Positions 28,414 to 37,450 are shown, numbered from the stretch's first letter. The stretch is DNA of 64,000 nucleotides from Bordetella bronchialis (GCF_001676705.1 NZ_CP016170.1:5642001-5706000); one strand, 5' to 3'. The notes: generated from the sequence alone by a model not told the origin. Numbers and translations: made by a program.

Positions 28414-28530
28414 GCCGCTTGGGGCGGTACCTCCGCCCGTCCGCTAGCGTTCCTGCTGTTTGTCGATGCGTACGCGGAATCGACGGGCGTCGCGGCGCTT
28501 CGACGCCGGGATGCAATTCCGCGGCGGCGC

Positions 28531-29223
28531 CTAGACGGCCTGGCTGCGCTTGCCGGCGCTTTCCCGCTGCTTGCGGAACAGCAGGTGCGTGGCCGTCAGG
28601 TGCAGGCGCATCGCGGCCTCCGCGCAGGCGGGGTCGCGTGCGCGCAGCGCCTCGATGAGCTGGCGGTGGTGCGCCACGCTGCGCAGCATGTCGTCGCGGC
28701 TATAGAAATAGAACGAACCGATGATGATCGGCACATCCAGCAGGTTGTCCACCAGCGCGCGCACCCGCGCCGATTGCGCCGCTTCCACCAGCGCATGGTG
28801 GAAGCGGTTGTTGTGCTGCTGCACCTGGGCGACCCGGTCGGGGTCGTCCGACTGCACCGCGCGCGCCATGGCTTCGTTGATCTGTTCCAGCAGGTCGATC
28901 TGCTGCGCCGTCGCGCGCTCGGCGGCGGCGCGCGCGGCATAGGGTTCCAGCAGCAGGCGCAGCTCGAAGGCCTCGTTGATATCGCGGTCCAGCCAGCCCA
29001 GCACCACCGTGCCGCGCCGGCCATCGCGCTTGACCAGGCCATCGGCGGCCAGGCGCTCGATGGCGTTGCGCACGGGGGTGCGACTTACCGATAGCTCGCT
29101 GGCGATGTGTTCCTCGCGCAGGCGTTGGCCAGGCAGGAAGGCGCCGGCCATCAGGCGGCGGCGCAATTCACCGTACACCAGGTCGCGGGCGCTGGGCATT
29201 TTCCGGTCTGCTCTTCGAGGCAT
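28531..29223 (-). CDS. GntR-family regulator, FadR/FCD subfamily
   Basis: 230-residue transcription factor. The N-terminal winged helix-turn-helix (residues ~12-75) contains LREEHIASELSVSRTPVRNA. The C-terminal FCD ligand domain has metal-site histidines in HNRFHHALVEA and HHRQLIEALRA. It is divergent from the CoA-transferase gene at 29329 with a 105-base gap holding a promoter and palindrome, so it probably represses or senses acyl-CoA or organic-acid signals for the island. A second start, MPSARDLVYGE at 29199, is possible. Confidence 0.9.
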   Translation of the reverse strand: MPRRADRKMPSARDLVYGELRRRLMAGAFLPGQRLREEHIASELSVSRTPVRNAIERLAADGLVKRDGRRGTVVLGWLDRDINEAFELRLLLEPYAARAAAERATAQQIDLLEQINEAMARAVQSDDPDRVAQVQQHNNRFHHALVEAAQSARVRALVDNLLDVPIIIGSFYFYSRDDMLRSVAHHRQLIEALRARDPACAEAAMRLHLTATHLLFRKQRESAGKRSQAV

Positions 29224-29271
29224 CGTGAAGGTGCCGACTATACCCGAACCGTATCGCCGGCCGCGCCGCTA

Positions 29272-29317
29272 TTGACGGCCGGCATGCCAGCCCTTAATGT
29301 ACGTACAAACGCACATT
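29272..29317 (+). promoter_or_regulatory. sigma70-type promoter with overlapping palindromic operator (copy 1)
   Basis: TTGACG (29272-29277), a 17-base spacer and TAATGT (29295-29300). The 20-mer TGTACGTACAAACGCACATT at 29298-29317 overlaps the -10 and the start point and contains the perfect palindrome TGTACGTACA. The same 20-mer, with the same promoter layout, recurs at 32434-32453. Each copy lies between a GntR-family gene and a plus-strand catabolic operon. GntR operators often are such short palindromes; which regulator binds is not known. Confidence 0.65.
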
Positions 29318-29328
29318 AAGGAGACACC

Positions 29329-30585
29329 ATGGCTGGCGTGCAAGACATGGCTGGCGCCCTCGCGGGCGTGAAGGTGCTGGACATCTCCAACTTCCTGGCC
29401 GCCCCCATGAGTGCGATGTTCCTGGCGGACTTCGGCGCCGACGTCCTCAAGGTGGAGCGTCCCGGCAAGGGCGACGAGGTGCGCTACTGGGGCGAAAACA
29501 AGAACGGGGTGGGCCTTTACTACAAGGTCATCAACCGCAACAAGAAGTCCGTCACCCTGGACCTGCACACGCCGCTGGGCGTGGACGCGGTGAAACGGCT
29601 GGTGGCGGATACGGACATCGTCGTCGAGAACTACCGCACCGGCACGCTGGAGAAATGGGGCCTGGGGTACGAAACGCTCAAGCAGATCAATCCCGGCCTG
29701 ATCATGATACGGATCACCGGCTTCGGCCAGACGGGGCCCTATAGCGATCGGCCGGGTTTCGGCACGCTGGCCGAGGCCTATGCCGGCTATGCGCAGATCA
29801 GCGGCTATCCGGACGGCGCGCCGCTGCTGCCGGGCTTCGGCCTGGCGGACTCCACCACCGGATTGATGGCGGCCTTCCTCGCGCTGGTGGCGCTGGCGGA
29901 AAAACGCCGCAGCGGACGCGGGCAGTATGTGGACCTGGCCATCTACGAGACCCTGCTGACCCTGATCGGACCGCATGTGATCAACTTCGACCAGCTGGGC
30001 ATCGTGCAGCGCCGCGAAGGCAGCCGCCTGCCCTTCACCGCGCCGCGCAATACCTACCGCACGCGCGACGGCAAATGGGTGACGGTGGGCGGCAGCGCGC
30101 AGTCCGCCTTCGTCAATATCTGCGAAACCCTGGACATACCGGAACTGGTCCACGACCCGCGCTTCGCCGACAACCGCCAGCGCCTGCGCCATGTAGAGGC
30201 GCTGGATGACGCATTGCAGGCGGCCATCGCGCGCTTCGACCTGGACGACCTGCTGGCGCGCTCCGCGGCGCGGCGCTGCACCATGTCGCCGGTGAACGAT
30301 GTGGCACAGATATTGGCCGACCCGCATATCCGCGCGCGCGGGAACATCCGGGCCGTCTACGACGAAGAACTGGCCTGCGAGCTGCGCATGCAGGACGTGG
30401 TCGGCAAGCTCTCGGCCACGCCCGGCGCGGTGCGCCATCCGGGACCGCGCCTGGGGCAGCACAACCGCGAGATCCTGGTGGAACGCCTGGGCTACAGCGA
30501 GGCCGAACTGGCCCGGGCGGGCATCCAGGTGGACACGACTCCGGACGGCCCCCCGATAGTCGGCGGGCCAGGCGCCCGGGCATGA
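29329..30585 (+). CDS. CaiB/BaiF-family (class III) CoA-transferase
   Basis: 418-residue class III CoA-transferase moving CoA between an acyl-CoA donor and a carboxylic acid. It opens with LAGVKVLDISNFLAAPM. It has the family segments DFGADVLKVERPGKGDEVR and VENYRTGTLEKWGLGYETL, and the candidate catalytic aspartate is Asp174 in GLADSTTGLM. AAGGAG before the ATG is a strong ribosome site. It is the first gene of the operon behind promoter copy 1; the lyase that follows would cleave its CoA product. Confidence 0.93.
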   Translation: MAGVQDMAGALAGVKVLDISNFLAAPMSAMFLADFGADVLKVERPGKGDEVRYWGENKNGVGLYYKVINRNKKSVTLDLHTPLGVDAVKRLVADTDIVVENYRTGTLEKWGLGYETLKQINPGLIMIRITGFGQTGPYSDRPGFGTLAEAYAGYAQISGYPDGAPLLPGFGLADSTTGLMAAFLALVALAEKRRSGRGQYVDLAIYETLLTLIGPHVINFDQLGIVQRREGSRLPFTAPRNTYRTRDGKWVTVGGSAQSAFVNICETLDIPELVHDPRFADNRQRLRHVEALDDALQAAIARFDLDDLLARSAARRCTMSPVNDVAQILADPHIRARGNIRAVYDEELACELRMQDVVGKLSATPGAVRHPGPRLGQHNREILVERLGYSEAELARAGIQVDTTPDGPPIVGGPGARA

Positions 30586-30596
30586 GGGAGACGGCG

Positions 30597-31550
30597 ATGC
30601 GGCTACCCGACCAGATCGATATCGTCGAAGTGGGCCCGCGCGACGGGCTGCAAAGCCTGCGCAAATGGGTGCCCACCGAGGACAAGGTGCGCATGGTGGA
30701 CCGGCTGTCGCAGGCCGGCTTTCCCGTCATCGAGGTGACCGGCTTCGTGCATCCGCGGGTCATTCCCAACCTGCGCGACGCCGAAGCCGTGTGCGAGCGC
30801 ATCGTGCGCCGGCCGGGCGTCATCTATCGCGGGCTGGCGCCCAATGCCCGCGGCGCGGAGCGCGCGGCGGCGGCGCGGGTGGACGAAGTGGTGGGACTGA
30901 CCATCGCCAGCGCTTCGTACCTGAGGAAAAACCAGAACATGACGCCCGAGCAGGCCGGGGACCAGGCGATCGAGGGCTTCCGCATCGCCGATGCGAAGGG
31001 CCTGCGCTATGTACTGGCCATCGGCATGGCCTTCTGGTGCCCCTACGAAGGGATCATCCCGCAGGAACGCGTCACCGCCATGGTCGGCCGCTTCCGCGAC
31101 GCCGGCATCCGCCGCCTGTACCTTGCAGGATCGGTGGGGCTGGAGGATCCCCGCCATGTCGGCGAACTGTTCGCGCGCCTGCGCGACCGCTATCCCGATG
31201 TCGAACTGGGCTTCCACGTGCACAACCTGGGCGGCATGGCCACCGCGAATATGCTGGCGGCGCTGGACGCGGGCGCGAGCTGGCTGGAAGGCGCCATCTG
31301 CGGCATCGGCGGCGGTATCGCCATGCCCGAAAGCCTGGGCGCGGTGGGCAATTTCCCCAGCGAGGATATGGCGCGCATGATGGCCCTGATGGGCCTGGAC
31401 ACCGGCCTGGACCCGGATGCCGTGCTGGCGGCCGCGCGCGACATCGCGCGCCTGCTCGATATACCGCCGCGCAGCCATTCCATGCACGGCAGCACGCGCG
31501 AGGCCGTCATGCGCTGGGGACGCGAGCATCCGCACGAACATCCCGAATGA
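30597..31550 (+). CDS. hydroxymethylglutaryl-CoA lyase-like protein with altered active site
   Basis: 317-residue TIM-barrel lyase of the HMG-CoA lyase family, expected to cleave a 3-hydroxyacyl-CoA by retro-Claisen reaction. Conserved features are VEVGPRDGLQ (Arg15) and the metal-binding His207/His209 in FHVHN. The usual GLGGCPYA catalytic cysteine is replaced: the segment reads CGIGGGIAMPE with Gly240 at that place and Cys235 five residues earlier. This suggests a substrate other than HMG-CoA. GGGAG before the ATG at 30597 is preferred to an ATG at 30582 that overlaps the CoA-transferase stop. Confidence 0.85.
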   Translation: MRLPDQIDIVEVGPRDGLQSLRKWVPTEDKVRMVDRLSQAGFPVIEVTGFVHPRVIPNLRDAEAVCERIVRRPGVIYRGLAPNARGAERAAAARVDEVVGLTIASASYLRKNQNMTPEQAGDQAIEGFRIADAKGLRYVLAIGMAFWCPYEGIIPQERVTAMVGRFRDAGIRRLYLAGSVGLEDPRHVGELFARLRDRYPDVELGFHVHNLGGMATANMLAALDAGASWLEGAICGIGGGIAMPESLGAVGNFPSEDMARMMALMGLDTGLDPDAVLAAARDIARLLDIPPRSHSMHGSTREAVMRWGREHPHEHPE

Positions 31551-31582
31551 GCAGGGCCCGGCGGCGGGGCGCGGGCCGCCGC

Positions 31583-32371
31583 CTAGTCTTCCGCGTGATG
31601 GGCCCGGAACCGCGTGCTCTGCGTGTAGCGGCCGCTGGGATAATGGCCGATGCCGACTTCCACGATGGCGCCCTGCTTGTCCAGGTAGTAGCGCGAGATG
31701 CGCAGCGCCGCCTGGCCTTCCTCGGCCTTCAGGGCCTGGGCCATTTCCGGTGTCAGGCGGGCGGCGGTGATTTCCTGCAGCACCTCGACGATGCGTACGC
31801 CGTAGCGTTCCTCCACCAGCGAATAGATGGGGCGCTTGATGACCCGGGCGCGGCCGATGGCGCCCGCGTATTCCGGCCGCAGATAGGCCTGCAGATAGCA
31901 CAGCGGCGTGGCGCCGCCCGGCACCTTGCGCACGATGTTGGTCTCGGACCAGGCCTGGCCGGGCGCGCAGTGCAGCAATTCGGCGAACGCGCCGTCGGCG
32001 ACGATCTCGCGGCGCGACTTGACGTGCATCTCCGTGGCGTCGACGAACTGCAGCAGATCGGAGATGTTGTGGATACCGCTGAAGAAGCGCGGCGATTCAG
32101 GCCGCGCGCGCACCTTGGTGCCGATGCCGGGACGGGACCACAGCAGGCCTTCTTCCTTGAGCTCGCGCAGCGCCTGGCGTACGGTATGGCGGCTGACACC
32201 GTAGCGCTGCGCCAGCTCGCCTTCGGTGGGCAATGTGCTGCCGATGGGATAGCGCCCGCCATGGATGTCGCCGGCCAGCGTCTTGGCCAGCGCGACGTAG
32301 AGCGGATTACGCCCGCCGGCGAGTGCGCCGGGATAGGGCAGGGCTTCGGCGGAAGAAGGCATGGCGCGCAT
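31583..32371 (-). CDS. GntR-family regulator, HutC/UTRA subfamily
   Basis: About 262 residues: an N-terminal winged helix (IGSTLPTEGELAQRYGVSRH, residues ~45-65) and a C-terminal UTRA effector domain (DKQGAIVEVGIGHYPSGRY near the end). It is divergent from the CitE-like operon, with promoter copy 2 in between. It is thus the second GntR regulator beside the same operator sequence. The start could be the ATG at 32371 or the one at 32362; neither has a clear ribosome site. The open frame upstream is antisense to the lyase gene. Confidence 0.88.
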   Translation of the reverse strand: MRAMPSSAEALPYPGALAGGRNPLYVALAKTLAGDIHGGRYPIGSTLPTEGELAQRYGVSRHTVRQALRELKEEGLLWSRPGIGTKVRARPESPRFFSGIHNISDLLQFVDATEMHVKSRREIVADGAFAELLHCAPGQAWSETNIVRKVPGGATPLCYLQAYLRPEYAGAIGRARVIKRPIYSLVEERYGVRIVEVLQEITAARLTPEMAQALKAEEGQAALRISRYYLDKQGAIVEVGIGHYPSGRYTQSTRFRAHHAED

Positions 32372-32407
32372 CGGCTCGGCAAAAAGGGGGATGGTAAACG
32401 CCCGGTG

Positions 32408-32453
32408 TTGACAGGCGCGGGAGCGGCCCTTATTGTACGTACAAACGCACATT
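32408..32453 (+). promoter_or_regulatory. sigma70-type promoter with overlapping palindromic operator (copy 2)
   Basis: TTGACA (32408-32413), a 17-base spacer and TATTGT (32431-32436), a near-consensus promoter. The 20-mer TGTACGTACAAACGCACATT at 32434-32453 is identical to copy 1 at 29298-29317, and 26 of 27 bases match when extended upstream (32427-32453 against 29291-29317). It lies between the HutC-type regulator and the CitE-like gene at 32511, so both operons of the island probably answer to one regulator. Confidence 0.7.
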
Positions 32454-32510
32454 TCGCACAGCCTGGCGCGGCAAGCAGACCGGCGCCGGCCGGACGGAAG
32501 GGAGATACGC

Positions 32511-33380
32511 ATGACGGTGTTCAGGTCTTTTCTGTTCGCGCCCGCCAACCACCCGAGGCGGGTGGAGAAGGCCTTCACGCTGGATGCCGATGCGGTCATC
32601 CTGGACCTGGAAGACGCCTGCGCCATCTCCGAGAAGGTCGCCAGCCGCGCCAAGGTCAGCGAGGCCATCGCGCGGCCGCGGCGCGGCCTGGGCTATGTGC
32701 GCGTCAATCCCCTGTCCACGGAATTCGCCTACGGCGATCTCACCGAAACCGTGCGGCCCGGCCTGGACGGCGTGGTGCTGCCCAAGGTGGAATCGGCCGG
32801 CGAGCTCTCCACGGCGGACTGGCTGATACGGCAAATGGAGCGCGAACGCGGCATGCCGGAAGGCGGCGTGGACCTGATACCCATCATAGAGACCGCTCGC
32901 GGCCTGGCCGAGCTGCCGCGCATGCTCGGCGCCACGCCCCGCGTGAAGCGCGTCGCCTTCGGCGCGGGCGACTTCACGCTTGACCTGGACCTGACATGGA
33001 CCCGCGACGAGGACGAGCTCAACGCCTACCGCGCCCAGGTCGTGCTGCATTCCCGCGCGGCGGGCATCGAAGCCCCGCTGGACACCGTATGGGTGAACCT
33101 GCAGGACCCGGAAGGCTGCGCGGCCTCGGCACGCAAGGCGCGCGAACTGGGATTCCAGGGCAAGCTGTGCATCCACCCCGACCAGGTGCCGGTAGTGAAC
33201 GCCGCCTTCTCGCCGACCGAGGCGCAGATCGCCCGCGCCCGCCGCGTGCTGGACGCCTTCGCGCAGGCCGAGGCGCAGGGATCCTCGGCCATCCAGCTGG
33301 ACGGCCAGTTCATCGACTACCCCATCGTCTACGCCGCGCGGCGCGTCATGGCATTGGCCGCGAAAACCCAGAAGCAGTAA
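32511..33380 (+). CDS. CitE/HpcH-HpaI-family CoA-ester lyase
   Basis: 289-residue TIM-barrel lyase of the citrate lyase beta / malyl-CoA lyase family. Visible motifs are RSFLFAPANHPRRVEKA, the metal/CoA motif ILDLEDA, VLPKVESA, PIIETARGL and CIHPDQV. Such enzymes split beta-hydroxyacyl-CoAs (citramalyl-, malyl- or similar) into acetyl- or propionyl-CoA and a keto acid. GGGAG before the ATG fixes the start. It is the first gene behind promoter copy 2 and is followed by a CoA-transferase that could supply its substrate. Confidence 0.9.
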   Translation: MTVFRSFLFAPANHPRRVEKAFTLDADAVILDLEDACAISEKVASRAKVSEAIARPRRGLGYVRVNPLSTEFAYGDLTETVRPGLDGVVLPKVESAGELSTADWLIRQMERERGMPEGGVDLIPIIETARGLAELPRMLGATPRVKRVAFGAGDFTLDLDLTWTRDEDELNAYRAQVVLHSRAAGIEAPLDTVWVNLQDPEGCAASARKARELGFQGKLCIHPDQVPVVNAAFSPTEAQIARARRVLDAFAQAEAQGSSAIQLDGQFIDYPIVYAARRVMALAAKTQKQ

Positions 33381-33428
33381 CCATCGAAGCGCGGACCACG
33401 CAGTCCGCGCGCACGGGAGGAGACACCC

Positions 33429-34643
33429 ATGGCTAACGCAGCGGCCGCGGTACGGCCCCTGGATCACCTGAAAGTGATCGACGTATCGAGTTTTCTTGCC
33501 GGGCCGTTCTGCTCGACCCAGCTGGCCGAGTTCGGCGCGGACGTCATCAAGCTGGAACTGCCCGGCGTGGGCGATGCGCTGCGGCGCTTCGGCACCATCA
33601 CGCCATCGGGCGATTCCCTGCCCTGGCTGTCCGAGTGCCGCAACAAGAAGTCGGCCACGCTGGATTTGCGCAAGCCCGAAGGCGCGGAACTGCTGAAGGC
33701 CCTGGTCAAGGATGCCGACGTGCTGGTGGAAAACTTCCAGCCCGGCACGCTGGAAAAGTGGAACCTGGGCTGGGATGTGCTGAAGGAAGTGAACCCGCGC
33801 CTGATCATGGTGCGCATATCGGGCTACGGGCAGACCGGACCCTATAGCGGGCGTCCCGGCTTCGGCCGCATCGGCAACGCCTTCGGCGGGCTGTCCTATC
33901 TGGCCGGCTATCCGGACCGGCCGCCGGTAACGCCCGGCTCGGCCACCATCCCGGACTACATGGCGGGCCTGTACGGCGCGCTGGGCGTCCTGCTGGCCCT
34001 GCAGTCGCTGGCCAAGACCGGCCGCGGGCAGGTGGTGGACATCGGCCTGTACGAACCGATATTCCGCATCCTGGACGAGCTGGCGCCGGCCTACAAGATG
34101 AAAGGCTATGTGCGCCAGCGCATGGGGCCCGGCACGGTGAATGTGGTGCCGCACAGCCACTATCCGACCCGGGACGGACGCTGGGTGGCGATCGCCTGCA
34201 CCAGCGACAAGATCTTCGAACGCCTGGCCCACGCCATGGGCGTGCCGGAGTTCGGCGGCGCCGGCAAATGGGGGACCATCACGCAACGCGAGGCCGAACG
34301 GGCGCAGGTCGACGAATACGTCGGCGCCTGGAGCGCGCAATACACGCGCGACGAAGTCCTGCGCCGCTGCGAGGAACACCAGGTGCCCTGCGGCCCGGTC
34401 TACGCCATCGACGAGATATTCGAAGACCCGCAGTACGCCGCGCGCGGCAACATCGTGCATTTCAAGGACGAGCGCGTGGGCGAGTACGCGGTGCCCAATG
34501 TGGTGCCGCGGCTGACGGACACCCCGGGCGGCATAGACCGGCTGGGCCCAGCGCTGGGCGAGCACAACGACGAGGTCTACCGCCAGCGCCTGGGCCTGTC
34601 GGAAGCGCGCATCGAGGCGCTGATGCGCGCCGGCGTGATCTAG
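33429..34643 (+). CDS. CaiB/BaiF-family (class III) CoA-transferase
   Basis: 404-residue class III CoA-transferase, second in the island. It opens LDHLKVIDVSSFLAGPFCS, has VENFQPGTLEKWNLGWDVL and carries the candidate catalytic Asp176 in IPDYMAGLYG. GGAGGAG before the ATG is a strong ribosome site. It is related to the protein at 29329-30585 but clearly diverged, so the two probably handle different acids or donors. The transporter genes follow on the same strand. Confidence 0.93.
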   Translation: MANAAAAVRPLDHLKVIDVSSFLAGPFCSTQLAEFGADVIKLELPGVGDALRRFGTITPSGDSLPWLSECRNKKSATLDLRKPEGAELLKALVKDADVLVENFQPGTLEKWNLGWDVLKEVNPRLIMVRISGYGQTGPYSGRPGFGRIGNAFGGLSYLAGYPDRPPVTPGSATIPDYMAGLYGALGVLLALQSLAKTGRGQVVDIGLYEPIFRILDELAPAYKMKGYVRQRMGPGTVNVVPHSHYPTRDGRWVAIACTSDKIFERLAHAMGVPEFGGAGKWGTITQREAERAQVDEYVGAWSAQYTRDEVLRRCEEHQVPCGPVYAIDEIFEDPQYAARGNIVHFKDERVGEYAVPNVVPRLTDTPGGIDRLGPALGEHNDEVYRQRLGLSEARIEALMRAGVI

Positions 34644-34744
34644 GCGCGCGGCGCCAGCGGAAGACGCCGCGCACGGCGGCGCAAGGCCTGTCGACGCTGG
34701 AGACGGCGCCGCGACGCACGCGGCGCAACGGAGGAGACATCATC

Positions 34745-35608
34745 GTGCCTTTCATCGAATTGTTCGTGGCCGGCATCCTGCTGGGCGGCCTGTACGCCCT
34801 GATGGCCTGCGGCCTGAATCTGGTGTTCGGCGTCATGCGGGTGATCAACTTCGCCCACGGCGACCTGCTGGCGGTCGGCGCGCTGACCACCGTGTCGCTG
34901 GTGGCGGGCATGCACCTGCCCTACATCGCCGCGCTGGTACTGGCGCCGCTGCTGACGGCCGCCCTGGGCCTGGCCATGCAGTGGATCGTGATACGGCGCA
35001 TCGCCGACGGCCCCATGATCATGTCGCTGCTGGCCACCTTCGCGCTGTCCACCATCATCGTCAACGTCGCCATCCTGATCTGGGGCGGCGGCTATCGCGG
35101 CCTGCCCACCGTGCTGGGCGGCTCGGTGGCGATCGCGGGCATGGATATTCCGCTGTCGCGGCTGGTGTCCTTCCTGGTCGCCATGGCGGCGACGCTGGGC
35201 GTGTGGTGGTTCCTGCAGGCCACGCGCTACGGCAAGGCCATACGCTCGGTTTCGCAGGCCCCGGAGCTGGCGGTGATATCGGGCATCTCCATCAACCAGG
35301 TGCGCAACGTGACCTTCGCGCTGGGCGCGGCGATGGCCGGCCTGGCCGGCGTACTGCTGGCGCCCACCTTCGCGTCGGACGCGCAACTGGGCGCACGCTT
35401 CGGCATCAAGGCCTTTGCCGTCATCATCGTGGGCGGCATGGGCAGCTATCCCGGCGCCATGCTGGCCGCGCTGATGATGGGCGTGCTGGAAGTCTTCGCG
35501 GGCTACTTCTACGGACAGGTGCTGGGCGCCGCCACGGTATTCCTGGCCATGCTGATCGTGCTGATCTTCCGCCCCCGAGGCATCTTCGGCATGGGAGCGC
35601 GCGCATGA
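34745..35608 (+). CDS. branched-chain amino acid-type ABC permease (LivH-like)
   Basis: 287-residue inner-membrane permease with about eight transmembrane segments. It begins IELFVAGILLGGLYALMACG and has the LivH hallmark GVMRVINFAHGDLLAVG. It starts with GTG at 34745, preceded by GGAGGAG; the longer open frame upstream runs antisense-like through the end of the CoA-transferase gene. It overlaps the LivM-like gene by 4 bases. With that gene, two ATPases and a binding protein it forms a complete importer, probably for the acid degraded by this island. Confidence 0.9.
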   Translation: MPFIELFVAGILLGGLYALMACGLNLVFGVMRVINFAHGDLLAVGALTTVSLVAGMHLPYIAALVLAPLLTAALGLAMQWIVIRRIADGPMIMSLLATFALSTIIVNVAILIWGGGYRGLPTVLGGSVAIAGMDIPLSRLVSFLVAMAATLGVWWFLQATRYGKAIRSVSQAPELAVISGISINQVRNVTFALGAAMAGLAGVLLAPTFASDAQLGARFGIKAFAVIIVGGMGSYPGAMLAALMMGVLEVFAGYFYGQVLGAATVFLAMLIVLIFRPRGIFGMGARA

Positions 35609-36621
35609 GATACGCCCTGCTGCTTGCCGCCGTCCTGCTGGCCGCCGCCGTCGCGCCCCTGTATGCCGGCTCCTACCTGATGTCCTTCCTGGTGCAGACC
35701 TTTATCTTCATCGGGCTGGCCTATTCCTGGAACCTGATCGGCGGCTATGCCGGCTACACGCATTTCGGGCAGGTTACCTTCTTCGGCCTGGGCGCCTACG
35801 TGGGCGCCATCGCCATCGGCAACGACATCGCCTGGCCCTGGGCGACGCTGATGGCCGCCGTGTTCGCCTCCGTGTGCGCCGCCCTGCTCGGATCCATCAT
35901 GCTGCGCCTGAAAGGGCCGTTCTTCGCCATCGGCATGTTCGGCATCGCGCGCGTCTGCGAATCGCTGGCGCTGGGCCTGGACAACATCACGCAGGGCGGC
36001 ACGGGGCTGTACCTGACGGCGGTGGACCTGGAGCTGGTGTACTACGCGGCCGGCGCGGTGGTACTGGCGCTGGCCATCGCCACCTGGCGCCTGGACAACT
36101 CGCGGCTGGGGCTGCAGCTGCTTTCCATCCGCGAGGACGAGACCGCGGCCGCCGCGCTGGGGGTCCGCACCACGCGGCTGAAGGTGGGCACCTTCATCGC
36201 CTCGGCCTTCATGCCCGGCGCGCTGGGCTGCCTTTACGCCTGCTATCTGGGCTTCATCGACCCCACCACCGCATTCGCGCCCATGACCGAGCTGACGGTC
36301 ATCGCCATGGTCTTGCTGGGCGGCATGGGCACGGTGCTGGGCCCGCTGGTCGGGGCGCTGGCGCTATCCGTGGTGAACGAAGTGCTGTGGGCGCGGTTGC
36401 CGGAAATCTACCTGGCGCTGGTGGGCGCGATCATCCTGGTCGCCGTGCTGTTCATGCCGCGCGGCATCGTCAACTTCGCGCAGCGGCACGCCTGGAAGTG
36501 GGTGCCGGTGGCGCGCGGCCATCTGCGCCGGCTGGCGGAACGGCGCGGGGCCGCGGCCCCGCCCGCGCGCAAGCAAAGCATCGGCGATCCGACGCGATTG
36601 CCGCGCAAGCGTTTGAGTTGA
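35605..36621 (+). CDS. branched-chain amino acid-type ABC permease (LivM-like)
   Basis: 338-residue permease with about nine to ten transmembrane segments. The LivM hallmark NLIGGYAGYTHFGQVTFFG lies near residue 45 and the coupling-loop segment around LLSIREDETAAAALGV near residue 175. The ATG at 35605 overlaps the LivH-like stop (ATGA). The C-terminal ~40 residues are basic (RRLAERRGAAAPPARKQS) and extend beyond typical LivM. Confidence 0.9.
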   Translation: MRYALLLAAVLLAAAVAPLYAGSYLMSFLVQTFIFIGLAYSWNLIGGYAGYTHFGQVTFFGLGAYVGAIAIGNDIAWPWATLMAAVFASVCAALLGSIMLRLKGPFFAIGMFGIARVCESLALGLDNITQGGTGLYLTAVDLELVYYAAGAVVLALAIATWRLDNSRLGLQLLSIREDETAAAALGVRTTRLKVGTFIASAFMPGALGCLYACYLGFIDPTTAFAPMTELTVIAMVLLGGMGTVLGPLVGALALSVVNEVLWARLPEIYLALVGAIILVAVLFMPRGIVNFAQRHAWKWVPVARGHLRRLAERRGAAAPPARKQSIGDPTRLPRKRLS

Positions 36622-36660
36622 GACGGTCACGGCGGGGGCAAGACACAAAGGGAGCGGCGC

Positions 36661-37368
36661 ATGGCGCAAGAAGACATCCTGGTGGTGGAAGACGTACGCA
36701 AGAGCTTCGGCGGGCGCGTGGCGCTGGACGGAGCCAGCCTGCGCGTCGCGCGCGGGTCCATCACGGGCGTGATCGGGCCGAACGGCTCGGGCAAATCCAC
36801 CCTGTTCAACATCGTCGCCGGCACGCTGCCGCCCGATGCGGGCCGCGTCCTGTTCGACGGCAAGGACCTGGCGCACACCTCGCCCGCGGAAATCTGCCGG
36901 CGCGGCCTGGGCCGCACCTTCCAGATATCGCGGCTGTTCTCGGAACTGACGGTGCTGGAGAACCTGGTCGCCGTCGCGCACGGAATGTCCGACGCCGATG
37001 CCGTACAGCGCGCCCTGGAGCTGCTGGATTTCCTGGAGATTCCCGCGCTGCGCGACAAATGGGGCGCCGAGCTCTCCTACGGCCAGCGCAAGCTGGTGGA
37101 GATCGCCCGCGCGCTGATGCTGGCACCGCGCGTGATGCTGCTGGACGAACCCTTCGCCGGCATCAACCCCCGGCTGCAGAACCGCATCGTCGAGCACCTG
37201 CAGTCCCTGCGGGACCAGGGACTGACGGTGTTCTTCATCGACCACGAGATGCGCATCGTGCTGGAAATCTGCGATGACCTCTACGTGCTGGCCGAAGGCC
37301 AGATCATCGCCCACGGCGATGCCGCGGCCATCCGCGCCGACGAACGCGTCAAGGAGGCGTACTTCTGA
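36661..37368 (+). CDS. ABC transporter ATPase (LivG-like)
   Basis: 235-residue nucleotide-binding subunit. Walker A is GPNGSGKST (~residues 40-48), the signature is LSYGQRKLVE instead of LSGGQ, and Walker B is VMLLDEPFAGIN. The D-loop histidine is present (FFIDHEM). It follows the LivM-like gene by 39 bases and precedes the binding-protein gene. It probably heterodimerises with the ATPase at 38820. Confidence 0.92.
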   Translation: MAQEDILVVEDVRKSFGGRVALDGASLRVARGSITGVIGPNGSGKSTLFNIVAGTLPPDAGRVLFDGKDLAHTSPAEICRRGLGRTFQISRLFSELTVLENLVAVAHGMSDADAVQRALELLDFLEIPALRDKWGAELSYGQRKLVEIARALMLAPRVMLLDEPFAGINPRLQNRIVEHLQSLRDQGLTVFFIDHEMRIVLEICDDLYVLAEGQIIAHGDAAAIRADERVKEAYF

Positions 37369-37450
37369 AGGCATGCCCGGGACCGCCCCTGGTCCACACG
37401 CGCCGCCCGGCCCGCGAGCATGGACGGCTCTATAACGGAGGAGACGAGAC

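Noticed and set aside
28422..28438. Hairpin GGGCGG/CCGCCC after the Bug receptor gene as a terminator
   Set aside because: The stem is only six base pairs with no T-tract; such stems are frequent in this GC-rich DNA.
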